DNA of 64,000 bases from Homarus americanus (GCF_018991925.1 NW_024732415.1:1640338-1704337); one strand, 5' to 3'. Counted from the stretch's first letter, positions 48,450 through 61,855 are shown. A program made the numbers and translations. The notes: generated by a model not told the origin, from the letters alone.

Positions 48450-48745
48450 TCTACCCCTGAGTACGACGGTTTAATCACCCTTGAGTACGATAGCTTAACG
48501 TCTTGAGTACGATGGTTTAACCCCTAACTACGGTGGTTTGATTACGATGGATTAGCCTCTTGATAACGATGACAACCCCTTGAGTACGATGGCTTAACCC
48601 CTAGAGTTCGATGGATTAATTCCTTGAGTACGATGGATCAACCTCCTGAGTACATTATCATCGTACACAGGGAAACAAGTCATCGTATTCAAAGGATTTA
48701 CCCATAGTACTCAGGAGAAAAAAAATCGTACTCAACGGGGAGGTA
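48450..48745. repeat. GAGTACGATG motif cluster, locus 2, with inverted copies
   Basis: About nine diverged direct copies of CCTTGAGTACGATGGTTTAA at 48455-48650 are followed by about four inverted copies (ATCGTACAC, TCATCGTATTCAAAGG, AGTACTCAGG, ATCGTACTCAACGGGG) to 48742. A long imperfect fold-back is possible. Confidence 0.85.
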
Positions 48746-48898
48746 ATTCTATGTATAAAATATATGTATACTCTATGTATTTTCCTATGTATTCTTTTTA
48801 ATATAGTGTTTTGCTTTTATCTAAATTACGCTTTTGTTACGAATTTTATCATATTATTTTTAAGACAACTTGTGCCCTCCCCCCTCCGCACACTCTCC

Positions 48899-48901
48899 CT
48901 C

Positions 48902-48962
<61 letters not shown>
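48899..48962. repeat. (TCTG)15 tetranucleotide repeat
   Basis: A pure run of CTGT tetramers. Confidence 0.97.
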
Positions 48963-49931
48963 TTATAGCCCCGTGAGGATGGCTACAAGGTTGTCTCTAA
49001 TAATAACTTCCAATAAGGTCGAAAGTCCAATTACATTATCTCCTATTCGTCAACTTAAACGAATCTTAAGAAAATATATTACTAAAACAAATTCAATTCG
49101 CGTTACCAAACACGTGTGAAATTTTAACAATTTCACATCCACAAGGTGACTTAGGTGATAAAGGGATGACTTAACATAAAAAAAATACTTAAGGAAAAGA
49201 ATATTACGAGAAGATATTTTATGATAATTGACTTTAATTCATTTCTATATACTTTACGAGGTCTTAACATTTTTGAGTTTATTGAAGCGAGAGAGTCAAA
49301 AAAATAATTAAGCCCAGATAAATAACCAATATAGCAAAAACCATCTCTAATATTGTCTCATTGTCACTATTGTCTCTCAGAATCTCCCCATCTCTTAAAA
49401 TTTACTCATATATTTTCCTCAAACACAAACGTGAGAACTGAAAGATGATTATAACACTGTCAACACTCTGGCTAGCTCTCAGATCAACAGTACAGGTGAG
49501 AATAGCACAGGTGGGTCATTGTTATGGTAACGTGAGACCTTCAACCTTAACTGTGTCGTCTTATCACTCAGTTTGACCTGTTTCCTCACCTTTCCAAAGC
49601 CTTAATTGAGACCGTGTATGGCCGTGAGAATCCGTGACCATTGAAGGTAAGAGGAACTTTTGAACACCTGTCATTAGTTCAGGGCTTCGTTAAATCACCT
49701 GTAATGAGTTCAGGATTCGTTAAATCACCTGTCATGAATCACACCGAGTGATTCTACACACCTGACTGTGACTCTTAACACACCTGTCTTAGTTCCACCA
49801 TTCTCTACATCCGTCCACACCTGAAGGTTCTCTTAACGTGTGTGTGTGTGTGTGCATAAACTCTTGTACATATGACACAAACACACACACGTAAAATAGG
49901 TGACCAGATAGACCAACAAAGGTACAATTGT

Positions 49932-49970
<39 letters not shown>

Positions 49971-50449
49971 TCTTCCCCCTTAGGCACTGTCTGTCTTCTT
50001 GAAGGACCTGCATCCTCCATCCTTCCCCCCCTCCCTCCTTCCCCCCTTCCCTCCTCCTTTCCCCCTCCCTCATTCTTTCGCCCTCTGCCAAGTGCATGAC
50101 CAGATCTTGAAGAAATTGGTGATCTAATTCAAATCTCTTTTGTTGTTAATTCAATGTTTTGATTATTGTCGTAACTAAAAGGATTATTAAAGTTCGGTGT
50201 TTCGGTTATATTATTCTTTGTTTTTCCGACACTTAAAGTCTAGCCAATTTTATAACAACAATTTGATTAGATTTTCCTCACCTGATCATATATTTCAGAC
50301 AACCTTTAAACAATAATTTAACCAGAATTTGATAATTTTTTCCTCAAATCTTCAAATCTTAATAATTTTTGTTTTTTCTATACATATAAATACATATTTT
50401 TTCTTCATTTATATCTTCAAAAAAATCCTCTTCGTTCCCTTAATTAATT
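48963..50449. other. Mostly unique sequence, one candidate exon
   Basis: (GA)n at 49937-49968 and a CCTCCC tract at 50010-50075. Apart from the candidate exon at 49445 no gene is supported. Confidence 0.5.
49445..49495 (+). CDS. Candidate signal-peptide exon (hypothetical)
   Basis: ATG in context AAAGATGA opens 17 codons, MIITLSTLWLALRSTVQ, ending exactly at the donor CAG|GTGAGA (49496). A short hydrophobic N-terminal exon interrupted in phase 0 is common in arthropod secreted proteins. No downstream exon was identified with confidence. Confidence 0.28.
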
Positions 50450-50655
50450 GGGTGGGGAGAGGATGTTGGAAGTGTGGTGTTGGAGAGGTGTTGGAGGTGT
50501 TGGAGAGTGTTGGAGAGGAGTGAGGAGGGTGTTGGGAGAGGGTGTTGGAGAGGTGTTGGAGAGGGTGTTGGAGAGGGTGTTGGAGGGGTGTTGGAGGGGG
50601 TGTTGGAGAGGGTGTTGGGGAGGGTGTTGGAGAGGGGTGTTGGAGAGGGGTGTTT
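50450..50655. repeat. GTGTTGGAGAGG minisatellite
   Basis: Units of about 12-16 bp (GGTGTTGGAGAG, GGGTGTTGGAGAG). Confidence 0.95.
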
Positions 50656-51098
50656 GGGTGGTCCGCCTCTACTGTTTATGACCCTCCAGCAGAACCTGAA
50701 CCTACAACATGACCACAGGCATCATTGGGTTTTCCCACATTGTCTGAAAAAAATTAACATCATCACTATCACGTCTGTCCGAGTAGAACCTCCTGTGTTT
50801 GTTTCAGTCGTTGTTATGAGAGCGAGAGAGAGAGAGAGATAATCCCTAACAGGCTTCCGTAATACACCCTGATCTGCCTCTGACGGTTGGTTTCTAATAC
50901 TCCGTTAGGTTCCTTGGCCTGGGGAAGCTCTTGCAGGTCACCTATCTGAAGGAGTCGGTGGCGGTGTAAGATACCATCACCAGGTTTTTCCCTGGCTCCC
51001 GGGCACGACGGCGGCGAGTGGGGAGGAAAAAAACCCCGAAAATAAGTGTAAATGATCACCTGAGGTATACTGAAGGAGACTCTCAACCTCACCTACAG

Positions 51099-51149
51099 TT
51101 ATGGTGACTTTGGAGGTGTTCATATCGAAGGAGTTCACCAGACACATGG
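51099..51149 (+). CDS. Candidate coding exon (hypothetical)
   Basis: Acceptor CTCACCTACAG (AG at 51097-51098) is followed by TT, then ATG, and 16 codons MVTLEVFISKEFTRHM that end at the donor-like G|GTAGGT at 51150. Both sites are plausible and the translation is coding-like. It lies 1.6 kb downstream of the 49445 candidate on the same strand. Family unknown. Confidence 0.25.
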
Positions 51150-51538
51150 GTAGGTTATCTAGGGGGTCGTTAAACTACCTGAAGTATTGTTTAAGTGTAG
51201 TTAACTCAGGTGTAAGTGTATTAGAGTTTAAGTATACGTCAGTACAGGTAAGACAATGTGTTGGGTTATGTCACTCCTAGACCGAATATATTACGTACAG
51301 TTGCTGAAATACTTGTCGTAAGAGAAGGTCTACAGGTGTGTACGACCAGGTAAAATAAGATAATAAGAGTTGATTTACAATGATAATTTAAACTCAAATT
51401 TAAATAGATGTTTGACAGGTTCACAACTTCTGTCAATAAAGAAGAAAGAATAAAGAAGAACTTATTATGCACAGTCAGTCAACATCACCACCTGAAGATC
51501 AGTCAAGAGCTGCTAAACCATGCATGAGAGACCTACTG

Positions 51539-51539
51539 A

Positions 51540-51594
<55 letters not shown>
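51539..51594. repeat. (AAAG)14 tetranucleotide repeat
   Basis: A pure GAAA run. Confidence 0.98.
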
Positions 51595-51596
<2 letters not shown>

Positions 51597-52120
51597 CTAA
51601 ACGTATGCTACCAATGATGATCCGTGGACGTACAGTTGTGGACAAAATTCCCTGGACATATTATTATATTTGTCACTGTATTAACGAGTTTCTTTACTAT
51701 CTTGTGGTTCTGGTATAACATGTGATGAAAAGCCGCGTTATTATATAGAAACTTATCATATGTAGGACCTCATAAGTTGATGACAGATATTGACAGGTGT
51801 TTAGTGTATTTTGTCAATAACTGTACAATATAATAGTTAGATGTAAAATTGATAGAGGAAGTGTAAGTTAACACACACACACACACACACACACATACAG
51901 ACCTAATATCAATGCCACACTCAAACACAAATCAAAATATTCACAAACAACGCACTCAAGACACTTACACACACAAAACGCACTCAAAGCACTCACAAAC
52001 ACAACACACTCAAAACACTCACAAACACCAACTCGGGGCCACACAATACACCATTAACAACACTATACAGGTCATTTCTTCACACCACAATAAACAATCA
52101 GTAATATCGACCATACTCGG

Positions 52121-52180
52121 TCCTAACCTAACCTAACCTAACCTCACCTAACCAAACCTAACTTAACCAAACCAACCCCG
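52121..52180 (-). repeat. Interstitial TTAGG-type array
   Basis: CCTAA pentamers with CTCACC, CCAAAC and TTAACC variants. Confidence 0.93.
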
Positions 52181-52419
52181 TCTCTCCCGCCCGTCTCTCT
52201 CTCTCCCCCTCCCGCCCTCCCGCCCATACAAGACCACATAGACATTTGATTCATACTTCACAGAGCCTTAACACAGCACCTTATTTATACGTGTAATTTT
52301 ACATTGAATTTCCTCTTACCTTCCACACCTCACTCACCTTATGGACGTTAAAACCTAATTTGATATAATACTTCTCTCAAATATTCGACCATATCCCTTT
52401 TAAACTTTCTTACAAACAC

Positions 52420-52672
52420 AGTCATTCACATACACAACAAACACAGTCATAAACAAACACAACAAACACAGTCATAAACAAACTCAACAAACACAAAGCA
52501 CAGTCATCCACATACACAACAAAACACAGTCATAAGCATACACAACAAACATTCATAAACATACACAACAAACACAGTCATTCACATACACAACAAACAC
52601 AGTCATAAACAAACACAACAAACACAGTCATAAACAAACTCAACAAACACAGTCATAAACAAACACTAGATA
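52420..52672. repeat. ACACAGTCATAAACAAACAC minisatellite
   Basis: About 24-bp units built from ACACAGTCATAAACA and AACACAACAA, roughly ten copies with CATTCACATAC variants. Confidence 0.92.
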
Positions 52673-52734
52673 ATACATTACCTACACCCTCCAACTACCC
52701 CCCCCCTAGAGAAGCACACCCCAGATAGCTACAT

Positions 52735-52995
52735 TTACAGAGATTATACCCCAGAGAGTCACACCCTAGAAAGTCACACCTCCATTTAGATATGTCTTAG
52801 AGCCAGAGCCACACCTGAGAGAGCCACACCCACTAATAACCGTACCCAAGAGAGCCACACCCCCTGATAATAACCGTACCCCAGAGAGCCACACCCCCTG
52901 ATAATAACCGTACCCAAAGAGCCACACCCCCTGATAATAACCATACCCCAGAGAGCCATACCCCCTGATAATAACCATACCCCAGAGAGCCACAC
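52735..52995. repeat. Approx. 34-bp tandem repeat
   Basis: Units read AGAGAGCCACACCCCCTGAT followed by AATAACCGTACCCC; five clear copies with decayed ones on both sides. Confidence 0.95.
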
Positions 52996-53069
52996 ATCCA
53001 AACTCACTCCCTCAGAGATACACTCCAAGATAGCCACTCGTACGACCTCACACAAGATCTCTTAAAACG

Positions 53070-53072
53070 AGC

Positions 53073-53116
<44 letters not shown>
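53070..53116. repeat. (CAA)15 trinucleotide repeat
   Basis: A pure run. Confidence 0.97.
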
Positions 53117-53118
<2 letters not shown>

Positions 53119-53625
53119 CGTAGAAGCAGAATAAATAAAAATTATATATCAAACCTTCATTATCATTTTGTTTATTTAATTCAGCAAGACGTCTGTACCC
53201 ACAACATACATTAACACAACCAAGTTACACGGTGTTAAATATTCAATAAATAAGTGAGAGTGGTGTTGTTGTGAAGGAGATGCCTGAGGTAAGATAATTA
53301 TCGGGTTACTCGAGGTTACCAACTTCATTAACGACACGATACGATAATTTGTGATTAATATAAGAAACTGCTGTAAAAATTTAACCAATCATGTCTTCTT
53401 CCTCACTGATGTATAATGCTTTAGATAGTAATTATTGGTGGAGTTGGTAAATATTATTATGGCCAGTTTGTCTCATAGGTGAAAAGACGAGGAGAAATTT
53501 ATGATGGAGAGAATATTTATTTTCTTACGAGGATACAAGTTTTATATTAGTGAGAAAATCTTCCTTAAAATACATACGTAGGTGACTTTGTGTTTATGTA
53601 TGACTTCCTGATTCACCCACTAAAG

Positions 53626-53689
<64 letters not shown>

Positions 53690-53785
53690 GAACAATGGGT
53701 TTAGTGTATTTGGAAAGTGAATATTGTTGGGGTATGGTATGACATTATTACTGCTGTTGTTGTTGTTGGTGGTGGTGATGGCGGC
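53117..53785. other. AT-rich gene-free sequence
   Basis: (AC)n at 53630-53688. No gene. Confidence 0.6.
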
Positions 53786-53804
53786 TTGTGTGTGTGTGTG
53801 TGTA

Positions 53805-53866
<62 letters not shown>
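53786..53866. repeat. Compound (GT)-(GA) microsatellite
   Basis: GT with one TA interruption joins GA directly at 53826. Confidence 0.97.
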
Positions 53867-53867
<1 letters not shown>

Positions 53868-53944
53868 CATTCACCACACACGTTGACTCATCCCAGCCTT
53901 GGCAGTCACACACGATATTGAACTGTTTAACTTCACATTACTGT

Positions 53945-54068
53945 ACAGAGCACTAGACTGGTTCCTGTCACACTACGGAACACTAGACTGGTTTCTGTTA
54001 CACTACGGAGCACTAGACTGGTTCCTGTCACACTACGGAACACTAGACTGGTTCCTGTCAGACTTCCG
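53945..54068. repeat. 30-bp tandem repeat, 4 units
   Basis: Units contain CACTAGACTGGTTCCTGTCA and CACTACGGAA or CACTACGGAG. Confidence 0.96.
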
Positions 54069-54589
54069 CTTGACAGGTCCAATACCCGTCCTCCCTCACC
54101 AAGCTGGAATTCATGTGCTAATATCATCGCCGAACTTGTCCTGGTGACCACATAAACAATTCACCAAGTATAGGGTACTACCAGACCGTTCACCAAGCTG
54201 TGGGTTCCTCTTCTTCAACAGGTATATGAGTCATCACCAGTATTAACAGAGATAAATTATTTCAGATAACCTTGTGATCACTCAACAAGGGGATGTTCCA
54301 CCCCCTCCTCTTCACCAGGTATGAATCATCACCAACATAGATGGCTAAACCTACATTCCCCAACCAAGATGTCTTTGTTCACCAGCAGGAATTACCCCAC
54401 GGAATCACCAAATATGTATAACCGACAGAATCACCACAGCAAGGAGAGAGAGGGGGGGGGGGGTAGATTAATCTCCTTGTGACCACCCAGATGTTCACCA
54501 AGTACTGAGTCAACAGGCATCACAAGTCACTCTGATTCATGGGCCTTTGTGATGCTGCCTTTATCCCTCTATTAGTAAATATTGCAATC
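54069..54589. other. Gene-free sequence with scattered TTCACCAAG motifs
   Basis: TTCACCA(A/G)G(T/C) recurs about eight times at irregular spacing, possibly an old decayed minisatellite. A G-run occurs at 54453-54463. Confidence 0.4.
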
Positions 54590-54757
54590 TCTTCCCTCTC
54601 AACCCCTTCCCTCTCAACCTCTTCCCTCTCAACCCCTTCCCTCTCAACCCCTTCCCTCTCAACCCCTTCCCTCTCAACCTCTTCCCTCTCAACCTCTTCC
54701 CTCTCAACCTCTTCCCTCTCAACCTCTTCCCTCTCAACCTCTTCCCTCTCAACCTCT
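54590..54757. repeat. 15-bp tandem repeat, 11-12 units
   Basis: The unit is CTTCCCTCTCAACCC with CCTCTT variants in the second half. Frames on both strands are open because the unit is divisible by three. Confidence 0.97.
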
Positions 54758-54959
54758 TTCTTCTTTAGTCAACCAAGACCTGATCCTCTTCAATAAGCAA
54801 ATCTCTCAGTGTATAGAAAACATTAAAACTAAGACTTGACTTTTTATTCTATCTGATTAACGCCAGACGATCTTATTCAGTTCAGAGGAGACCCCGTACA
54901 CAAGGGGTTAAACAGTATAACTCTCACTTATTTGTATTATTATTTTTTAATCCAACACC

Positions 54960-55945
54960 CAAAGTTGTGTTAGCCATATAGGTGATCATGCCAGGCCAGC
55001 TGACTGTGTGGCAGCGAATAAAGATCATGGAATAGCATTAAAGCACAAACTCTTTGGTGCGGGTTGAACATAATTTCAAGACAGTATCATGTTCCCAAAA
55101 GACCAAACAAAGACATTATTCTACTGTACAGATAGAAGACTTATAGAGAGCAAGAAGCAGTGCTGAACATAACACTACAGACCCAGCGGGCGGACGGCAG
55201 CGAGGAAAACACTGTCTCGGACGACGCCACAGAAATTAACAAGACCGTCATCACAAGAGTTGGTAACCCACTGTACAAGTGTGTAAGAACAATGCATCAA
55301 GACTATTAGTGTATAAAGAACATAAACTACAGAAGCAAACACAACAACAACAAATACCAGACTAAGACGTGGCAGATAAATCTCTCTAAGAATGAAAATA
55401 ATGAAACATTGCTGTATAATACGGTATTATGAGGACCACTAGTGTCTTACTGGTCATGTTTATAAGCAAAACCTTCTGGGTGTACCGAAAGTTACTGTGT
55501 GGTGAACTGTGGGCAAAATAGACATCATATAATCCTGGTTTGAAGATGAACTTGGATACCTTCCTACCCGCACCAGCTCCTGCCAGCAGTGAAGAGTGTG
55601 GATGAGGCAAGTGGTGTTCCAGCAAGATGGAGCCTCAGCACACTCATAAATGACTCACTGGAATACCCACAAAGTTTACTCCTCGGTGATCAGGTAATTC
55701 CCAGCAGGACTCCTACCATATGGTCGCTGTACTCACCAGATATGAACCAACCTGACTACTTTCCCTAGGGGTTTCCTTAATGATCGCGTGGACACAAACC
55801 ATCCACACACAACTGGAGGCTTCAGTCACAATATTATCCAGAGTACTGTACCGCCTAGAGTCCACTTAACATGTCAGAGCGTGTACAGCACAGGCAGTAA
55901 CTTGACAGCGAAGAAATATGGGTCCAACATATCATTAACTAAGGG
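54960..55945 (+). mobile_element. Mariner/Tc1-like DDE transposase relic
   Basis: MPGQLTVWQRIKIME at 54988 resembles the N-terminal helix-turn-helix start and ends at a stop. KVTVW (about 55488) is followed by a stop. FQQDGASAHS (55617-55646) carries the second catalytic Asp. WSLYSPDMNQPDYF (55721-55762) carries the third-position motif, then, after a stop and frameshift, GFLNDRVDTNHP. The order and motifs fit the IS630/Tc1/mariner superfamily. At least four stops or frameshifts make it inactive. Terminal inverted repeats were not found by eye. Confidence 0.78.
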
Positions 55946-55946
55946 G

Positions 55947-56002
<56 letters not shown>
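55947..56002. repeat. (GT)27 microsatellite
   Basis: A pure GT run directly after the transposase relic. Confidence 0.97.
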
Positions 56003-56004
<2 letters not shown>

Positions 56005-56164
56005 AATAATGATAGCGGTGGGAATTTCAACGCAGGTCAAGAAAGTAATCCTGTTATATACGACACAAATAAAACTTGCGACACCACAATACAAAATCCA
56101 CAAGAGTTTCGGGTTAAGTCGAACACATGATCTGTCCCCGAGTAACCTTAGGTAGAAAATAATC

Positions 56165-56256
56165 GGACCTGGGATAAATGGTTTAACAATGAGGACGATG
56201 GTTTAATACTGAAGACGATGAGGTAACAATTTCGTCCTCAAATCGTTAAACCCCTC
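56165..56256. repeat. GAGTACGATG motif cluster, locus 3, with an inverted copy
   Basis: Direct forms CAATGAGGACGATGGTTTAA and TACTGAAGACGATGAGGTAA are followed by the inverted TCGTCCTCAAATCGTTAAAC. G replaces T in GAG(T/G)ACGATG. Confidence 0.65.
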
Positions 56257-56279
56257 ACCAGCACCCTCTCCCACAATCA

Positions 56280-56418
56280 CCCATTACCACGACCCACCAC
56301 CACGACCCACCACCACCACCACCACTACCCACCACTACCCACCACCACCACCACCCCTACCACCACCACCACCACCACCACCACTACCCACCACCACCAC
56401 CACCACTACCCACCACCC
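56280..56418. repeat. (CCA)n repeat with CCACTACCCA units
   Basis: CACCAC runs interspersed with CACTACC. Confidence 0.95.
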
Positions 56419-57407
56419 ATGTGATGAAAGACGATACCTGTTTCTGACATCACCACAACACCACACGGCTTCAACATAAGACATTTTTATTGATGTTTTT
56501 CCTCTTAATAAACATAACCTTTTTATCATACCTAAGATACATACGGTAAGAAAAAAAAATATATATTTTTTTTTCTGATTGAGTTAGTCGATACCAGGAT
56601 GTTTTACAAGGAAGATTGTTCTCCGGTGCGTCATTTTCTTCATGGTAATTAGGGAACTACATTTCTCTCGCCAGGTAAGTCAGCCTTGGTTGTTAACGTC
56701 ATGTGACAAACAGGTCGAGGCCAGTTAACACTCCCACGCCGGACACGAGTCAAAACACCACTAAATATCCAATAATTATTTCGTCAATTCACATAAATAT
56801 CCTTCACACCCCAGGTAATATTTTCTAAAATTATTAAAGAAACAAAACATTAAGACACACAACCATAATGTTACAATATACCTCACTATATTATAACCCG
56901 GCTCTATTATAACAGAAGCACGAGGAAGATATATAAAGCATATATTTTACACAGTTTATATTATATGTATGTCAAGGGTCGTGAAAGTGATAATAAATAA
57001 ACCACTGGATACAAATATAAACCCTTTTATTTAGCTTAGTTTAGTTACTAGCAGCTGACACAACACCGAGGCGGAACCTGTGATGATCTTACCTCTTGTC
57101 CACCGCCTCACCTGTACATATAAACCAATTAAACTAAAACACACACACACACACACATAGGGATATATTAAACATACATAACAAACATCTTAAAACAACA
57201 TTGATTAGGAGTAAGAATGTTTATTAATAAGAGGAATTAGTTGAAGCAAAAATAGAGTGACTGTTAAGTGAGGTGACTGACAATGTTGATATCTGACACC
57301 TATGTTTATTAAGAGCTACGACCTGTGTAGAATGCTGATGGTGTGAGAGAAGGAGTGGGTAGGGATAGGGGGTAGGGGTAGTTTAGCATGTTTTATTGAT
57401 GTTGTAT
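56419..57407. other. AT-rich gene-free sequence
   Basis: No gene or array seen; a short AC run near 57140. Confidence 0.6.
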
Positions 57408-58230
<823 letters not shown>

Positions 58231-58465
58231 GCTGGGATTTTCTGCTGCGATGTGTTGCTGGGATGTGTTACTGGGATTTGTTGATGTGCTACTGGTATAC
58301 ATTACTGAGATGTGCTACTCAGATGTGTTGCTGATATGTATTACTGGGATGTGTTACTGGAATGTATTTCTGTGATGTGTTACTGGAATATATTACTGGG
58401 ATGTGTTTCTGGGATGTGTTACTGGGATGTGTTGCTGGGATGTGTTACTGGGATGTGTTACTTAT
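58231..58465. repeat. 13-bp tandem repeat
   Basis: GGGATGTGTTACT and GGGATGTGTTGCT units with decayed GATATGTATTACT forms, about 17 copies. Confidence 0.93.
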
Positions 58466-58557
58466 TACAGAAGAAAAAGAAAAAAAAGGAAAAAGAAAAT
58501 GAAGAACAATAATAAAAACATGACGAAGGAGAAGAAGAAGAAGAAGAATTAATTTAT

Positions 58558-58612
58558 CACCTAACCTAACCTTACCTAACCTAAGCTAACCTAACCTAAG
58601 CTAACTAAACAA
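58558..58612 (-). repeat. Interstitial TTAGG-type array
   Basis: CCTAA pentamers with CCTTA and GCTAA variants. Confidence 0.93.
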
Positions 58613-58800
58613 GATAACCCACACTAAAGATAACTAGTCCAAAAGTCGTCCGGCAATCCATGATAACCAGTCTCTGCGTCCGGCCTCCTTGACCTTGTTA
58701 TGACCTCACGGGGGCGGCGGCTGGTGGCGGGAGCAGACGGGGCCGCCCACGCCTTCAGGTACCTGTAACCAAGTCGGTGCTGAGTGTGACCTTCGCCTCC
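58613..58800. other. GC-richer unique sequence
   Basis: Contains GGGGGCGGCGGCTGG near 58710 and a possible donor CAG|GTACCT at 58758. No gene called. Confidence 0.4.
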
Positions 58801-59065
58801 ACCAGTTCGTCCTCCAGAGTGACTTCCTCCTAGAGCGACTCGACCTCCAGAGTGTGACCTAGACCAGCTCGTCCTCCAGAGTGTGACCTAGACCAGCTCG
58901 TCCTGCAGAGTGTGACCTTGACCAGCTCGTCCTGCAGAGTGTGACCTAGACCAGCTCGTCCTGCAGAGTGTGACCTAGACCAGCTCGTCCTGCAAAGTGT
59001 GACCTAGACCAGCTCGTCCTCCAGAGAGTGACCTAGACCAGCTCGTCCTCCAGAGAGTGACTTAC
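58801..59065. repeat. 29-bp tandem repeat, about 8 units
   Basis: Units read ACCAGCTCGTCCTCCAGAGT then GTGACCTAG, with CTGCAGAG variants in the middle. Confidence 0.96.
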
Positions 59066-59239
59066 GCCTCGACCAGATCGTTCTTAGGGGCTTTACACTA
59101 TAGTGGGAGTGTTATAAGAAAAGAGATTGATTCCCTTTACTTCTCCCTTATTTCCCCCGAGTAAAAAGAAGGAAAGAAAGAAAGAAAGTCTCCTCCTCTT
59201 TCTTCCCAAGTGTGTAAAGCCGTATTATTTGAAATTACC

Positions 59240-59640
59240 TCACCTTCAAGATATCAACATCATTGCTCTTATCTCTGCAAGATATCAACATCATTACTCC
59301 ACCCTGCAAGATATCAACATCATTACTCTCACCTCTGCAAGATATCAACATCATTACTATCACCTCTTGCAAGATATCAACATCATTACTCTTCACCCTG
59401 TGATATCAACATCATTACCTCACCTCTTGCAAGATATCAACATCATGCTCACCTCTGCAAGATATCAACATCATTACTCTCACCCTCTGCAAGATATCAA
59501 CATCATTACTCTCACCTCTTGGTAAGATATCAACATCATTGCTCTCACCTCTTGCAAGATATCAACATCATTACTCTCACCTCTTGCAATATATCAACAT
59601 CATTACTCTCACCTCTTGCAAGATATCAACATTTTTCTCC
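59240..59640. repeat. Approx. 32-bp tandem repeat, about 13 units
   Basis: Units hold GATATCAACATCATTACTCT followed by CACCTCTTGCAA; several units lose 1-3 bases. The palindrome GATATC recurs in nearly every unit. Confidence 0.97.
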
Positions 59641-59840
59641 TCTTGCATATTCGGGGTCGACACCAGCCCTTCTCCCCCGTCACCAGACTTTAAAGGTGTT
59701 GTGGTGGCCTCTCGTGTTGGCTTCACATTCCCTCCAGTGCCAAGAAGGCTTCCAGGAGGTCAGGCAATTTCTCTATAACGTAATGTATTCTCTTAACCAA
59801 ACTTGTCACTCTCTATCAGATCAAACCTTGTCATTGAGTT

Positions 59841-59914
59841 TTGGTGTGGTGTGGTGTGGTGTGGTGTGGTGTGGTGTAGTGTGGTGTGGTGCAGTGTAGT
59901 GTGGTGTGGTGTGT
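59841..59914. repeat. (GGTGT)n pentanucleotide repeat
   Basis: About 14 units with AGTGT variants. Confidence 0.96.
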
Positions 59915-60764
59915 TAACCAGACCTCTCTCTCTCTCTCAGATTGGCCAACCCTACATCTACCAGCTCGGTCGCTACACAACCTCTACAATAAACTCGCTG
60001 AGGTTGTGTTCCTCCTCCTTACTTCAGCCTACAACTTTCACCTCTTCAGAGCTCCTATCCATCTCCTTATTCACTCTTAATGTCGATATCATCCACCATA
60101 TCGTTCTTACTATCCCTCCTCCCTATCATCAGAGTAAGGCCCGACCCTACCCTACCCTTTCAATCCTCCGTAAAAAAAAAAATGAAATAAAATTGAGATA
60201 TGGGGGAGTTGTTACCAGTCAACACGACACCAGAAACACCCCTTCTCTCACACACGACCAGCTTGACGGAGGGGAGGGGACCATTCAATTGTATCTAAGT
60301 CCTGGTTGATAGACTCAGTGGCTCCTGGTTTGTTTACAATGATTGAATACCTTAGAAAATTGTGTCCTGTGTGTTCTGTAGGGTGTTTACCATGAGTGAA
60401 GACTTAGGGAAAGGATAATAGTTAAAACATACGATATGGAAATTTACATCAAGTCCGACCTGATATTGTGACGTATATCTCGTGGGATGGATTTCAATTT
60501 CTGGGATTATTATTAAAATTATAATGTACAGCTTGTGAGACAATGTTATTACTATTACTGTTTATTATGTGAGATAGACGTTGATATTATTACATAGGTT
60601 GAGGGCACGACGACCTGAGATCACCACCGGACATAGACAACGGTACCTGAGAAGTTGTAGCGTCCTGCTCCCCCTCTGAGTTCCGCCACGCCTTAGATGG
60701 CCGGGTCAGGGGAGCTAATGTTGGTCGATGCACTGTTTAATAATGATTGTGATAGTAGTAGCAG

Positions 60765-60798
<34 letters not shown>

Positions 60799-61139
60799 TA
60801 GAAGTGGTATTAATAGTAGTAATGATGTTTAATGTTAGTGGTGGCGGCGGGAAGTAGTAGTGGCAGTAGTGGTAGTGTTAGTAGTGGTGTTGGTGGTGGT
60901 GTTGGTGGTGGTGACGTCTAGCTGCCCACGCTGGACCACTACCTGGGAATCCCACCCATTATCATAGATGGGCATCACGGGGCACAGGTGGCCACCACAG
61001 AGGGACAGAGGGGGGGAGGGAGGGAAGGAGGGAAGGCGGGAGGGAAGGATCTGCAGTTAGCATGCAATAAGAGGGAGTGGCAGAAAAGGTGTAGGAGAGG
61101 AGGTAATGTGAAACACTTGTAAGACTGTCATGGCGGACA

Positions 61140-61210
<71 letters not shown>

Positions 61211-61390
61211 AAATTATGAAGTGAAAAAAGTAATAGATATAATATATGATAATACATAAAACAGAGAAGAAGAAGAAGAAGAAGAAGAAGAAGAATTGTT
61301 TTTATTAAGATTCTACCTTTTGTTTTTAAACTTAGAAAGAAAAACAAAAGAATGTGTAGAGAAAAAAAAAAGATCTGCGTGTGTACTCTC

Positions 61391-61428
<38 letters not shown>

Positions 61429-61641
61429 GTGTCAGCCTTCCACAAACTCACAGCTTTACGACATAATAATGGAAACTTAACAGCGCAATCAATGAATTTC
61501 ACGAGAGTATTATGATAACAACGAGACTAAATATATCCATTAGTACTAGTTAATAATTATATAGTCTGTTATTATGAGCAATTCAATGATGTGACGATAA
61601 ATGACATGAAAGGTAGGACTTATGACAGCGATGTTTGACAA
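59915..61641. other. Gene-free sequence with microsatellites
   Basis: (TAG)n at 60755-60793 with a degenerate GTAGTGGT continuation to 60912, (GA)33 at 61143-61209, (GAA)n at 61264-61295 and (CT)n at 61385-61428. No supportable gene; a frame near 60922 (LPTLDHYLGIPPIIIDG) was noted without family support. Confidence 0.5.
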
Positions 61642-61855
61642 GGCGTTAACAGGTGACAGCCATGGCGTTAACAGGTGACAAATATAACGTTAACTGGTGA
61701 CAAATATAACGTTAACTGGTGACAAATATAACGTTAACTGGTGACAAATATGGCGTTAACTGGTGACAGCCATGGCGTTAACTGGTGACAAATATAACGT
61801 TAACTGGTGACAAATATGGCGTTAACTGGTGACAAAGATACGTTAAGGTGATAGT
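61642..61855. repeat. 22-bp tandem repeat, about 10 units
   Basis: The unit combines GTTAACTGGTGACA with AATATAAC or GCCATGGC. Each unit contains the palindrome GTTAAC. Confidence 0.96.

Larger units (their letters stand above)
50656..52120. other. Mostly unique sequence with small repeats
   Basis: (GA)n near 50820, (AAAG)14 at 51539-51594 and (AC)n at 51872-51895. A minus-strand frame at 50830-51090 includes PGDGILHRHRLLQIGDLQEL but shows no family motif. A candidate exon lies at 51099. Confidence 0.45.
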
